Shown: positions 21,898 through 22,970 of the stretch, piece by piece
How positions within the stretch are numbered: the stretch's first letter is position 1
Layout of the letters: every line of letters starts with the position of its first letter
The notes under the pieces: model-generated
Database searches by the model: none
Told to the model about the DNA's origin: nothing
The model's input: only the letters and a program-made list of their open reading frames with translations
Program-made: the position numbers and the translations under genes
Assembly (NCBI GenBank): GCA_002297935.1
Contig: DBLC01000017.1
Coordinates: 1 to 22,970 of the forward strand
Length of the DNA: 22,970 bases
DNA from: Dialister sp. UBA734
Lineage (GTDB): Bacteria; Bacillota; Negativicutes; Veillonellales; Dialisteraceae
Direction of reading: 5' to 3'

Positions 21898-22113
21898 AAG
21901 TAATAAAGGGTATTATTCTACTGATTTCTTCTGTGAAACATTTCGTATTATCGCCAGTGACAAGGTTATAAAGGTTAAAAAGGTTATGGGATTAGCGTAT
22001 ATACATAACCTTCTATAACCCTTTTAACCCAGTTACTCACCGTTAGCGTTCCATGTTAGACATAGCATGGAGAGTAGAATAATACCCTTTAAAGTCATGT
22101 TTCTCGTGAAACA
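21882..22113. repeat. parS-flanked palindromic module, copy P
   Basis: Exact parS 21882-21897, palindrome 21905-22090 (186 bp), TGTTTCTCGTGAAACA at 22098-22113 followed by TGACTCT. parS start spacing 216 bp. Orientation as in copy A. Confidence 0.93.
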
Positions 22114-22152
22114 TGACTCTAGCGTTATCAGACATAGAGGAGGAGACTATCT

Positions 22153-22818
22153 ATGCTTACATTAGAGGAAGCAGAAGCGTTATATAAAGCAGGGAAAGCG
22201 GACGAAGCCATACAGGCATATAAAAAACTGGCCAAAGAGGGAGATCCGAAGGCTCTGTATGCATTGGCATTTTTGTATTATTATGGGAAAGGCGTGCCGG
22301 AAGATAAATCCAAAGGATTGTATTTATGGAAAAAAGCGGCGGCCAAGAAACAGGCCGATGCAGCCATGACGGTGGGATTCTTGTATTCCTTTAGTAAAAA
22401 CAAGAAGGAACAGAAGGAAGGATTCAACTATACGAAACAGGCGGCAGAGGCGGGAATTCCTACGGCCATGGGCAATCTGGCCAATTGCTATTACTATGGC
22501 AAAGGCACCCGAAAGGACAAGCGGCTGGCCAAAGAATGGTACCAAAAAGCGTCGGACCTGGGGATGGATACATCCACCATGCAGCTGGGCGTGATTTATC
22601 ACGAAGAAGGAAATGATGACAAAGCGTTCGCTCTTTTCCTGAAAGCCGCAGAAAATGGCTACAGCGAAGCCATGGGATGGGTGGCCGCCTGCTATAACAA
22701 TGGCTATGGCGTACCAAAGAACCAACAGATCGCCCACACCTGGCTCAAACGGGCCGCCGCCGCAGGAAGCAAAGATGCGAAAGAAGCGTTGCGAGTGGTA
22801 TTTGGGGAGAGTTTATAA
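22153..22818 (+). CDS. Sel1-repeat protein (third of three)
   Basis: A 221-residue cytoplasmic protein of about five Sel1-like repeats, the shortest and most regular of the three paralogues. Units include ALYALAFLYYYGKGVPEDKS (about 35-54), AMTVGFLYSFSKN, AMGNLANCYYYGKGTRKDKR, TMQLGVIYHEEGN and AMGWVAACYNNGYGVPKNQQ. It opens with LTLEEAEALYKAGKADEAIQ, parallel to the starts at 19188 and 20734. GAGGAGGAG precedes ATG 22153. More Lys-rich than its neighbours. Function unknown beyond likely protein binding. Confidence 0.89.
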   Translation: MLTLEEAEALYKAGKADEAIQAYKKLAKEGDPKALYALAFLYYYGKGVPEDKSKGLYLWKKAAAKKQADAAMTVGFLYSFSKNKKEQKEGFNYTKQAAEAGIPTAMGNLANCYYYGKGTRKDKRLAKEWYQKASDLGMDTSTMQLGVIYHEEGNDDKAFALFLKAAENGYSEAMGWVAACYNNGYGVPKNQQIAHTWLKRAAAAGSKDAKEALRVVFGESL

Positions 22819-22823
22819 TTTGG

Positions 22824-22874
22824 GTGACTGGTGACTGGTGACTAGTGACTAGTAGCTAGGCCCTAGGGATTAGG
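22824..22874. repeat. GTGACTGG / TAGCTAGGCCC block
   Basis: GTGACTGGTGACTGGTGACT, AGTGACTAGTAGCTAGG and CCCTAGGGATTAGG follow the third Sel1 gene by 5 nt. Confidence 0.85.
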
Positions 22875-22949
22875 AATAATATAGCGGAATCATCGGTAGC
22901 GTCATTTCGACCGATGGGATTTGTGCTTGATGATTCTGTCGTGTAGTCC

Positions 22950-22970
22950 AGTACTATGTTAGACAGAAGT
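22950..22970. repeat. Possible module fragment at the window edge
   Basis: AGTACTATGTTAGACAGAAG resembles the right-arm interior of the palindromic module (CTATGTTAGAAATAGAAAT). The window ends before this can be tested. Confidence 0.4.

Noticed and set aside
1..22970. Transposase, integrase, phage genes, rRNA or tRNA
   Set aside because: None recognised in any open frame or as RNA. If the modules are mobile, the enzyme must be elsewhere.

Overview
This window reads as the replication-origin region of a bacterial chromosome. The core order is dnaA, dnaN, an S4-domain gene, recF and a DUF721 (DciA-type) gene, with DnaA-box clusters on both sides of dnaA and a parA-parB-DUF4446 block about 14 kb downstream. 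Gene content and codon style are Firmicute-like, but a Sec-exported OmpA-family protein implies an outer membrane. Together these suggest a diderm Firmicute of class Negativicutes. A family such as Acidaminococcaceae is possible, but I cannot confirm genus or species from sequence alone. Sixteen of the 18 genes run on the + strand, away from the origin.

Layout: 1-350 upstream oriC half and dnaA promoter; 351-1961 dnaA; 1962-2524 second oriC half with repeats; 2525-3849 dnaN and the S4 gene; 4327-5403 recF; 5756-6655 DUF721/zinc-ribbon gene; 7411-8346 PPK2 polyphosphate kinase; 8828-9910 OmpA-like outer-membrane protein; 10293-11012 HAD phosphatase; 11344-12702 sodium:solute symporter; 13082-13396 (-) small unknown gene; 13612-13920 (-) ArsR-type repressor; 14372-15983 parA-parB; 16271-16858 DUF4446; 17315-18265 M23 peptidase; then three Sel1-repeat genes at 19188, 20734 and 22153.

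The unusual part is the spacers. About 31% of the window is non-coding, and nearly every gap between transcription units holds the same module: a 178-188 bp imperfect palindrome whose ends read AAAGGTTATTATTCTGCTGA or close to it, usually flanked on both sides by a parS or parS-like 16-mer (consensus TGTTTCACGTGAAACA). Where both flanks survive, the parS-to-parS start spacing is 209-218 bp, mostly 216-218. I count 13 complete standard copies, one compound copy, one half copy and several remnants, plus about 28 intergenic parS-like sites of which seven match the consensus exactly. Copies occur in both orientations, so the family looks mobile or recombining. Because parA and parB lie in the middle of the field, the simplest hypothesis is that the repeat has spread the ParB loading site through the origin domain, building a very dense centromere. 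ParB binding to the variants is not shown.

Other repeats are layered on this: blocks built of GTGACTRG and CTAATCCCTA words that sit at gene ends and supply several stop codons; a GTAGTGCGTA family with GC-rich hairpins; and an inverted pair of tandem arrays with a 55-56 bp period at 16910-17285. No rRNA, tRNA, CRISPR array, transposase or phage gene was recognised.
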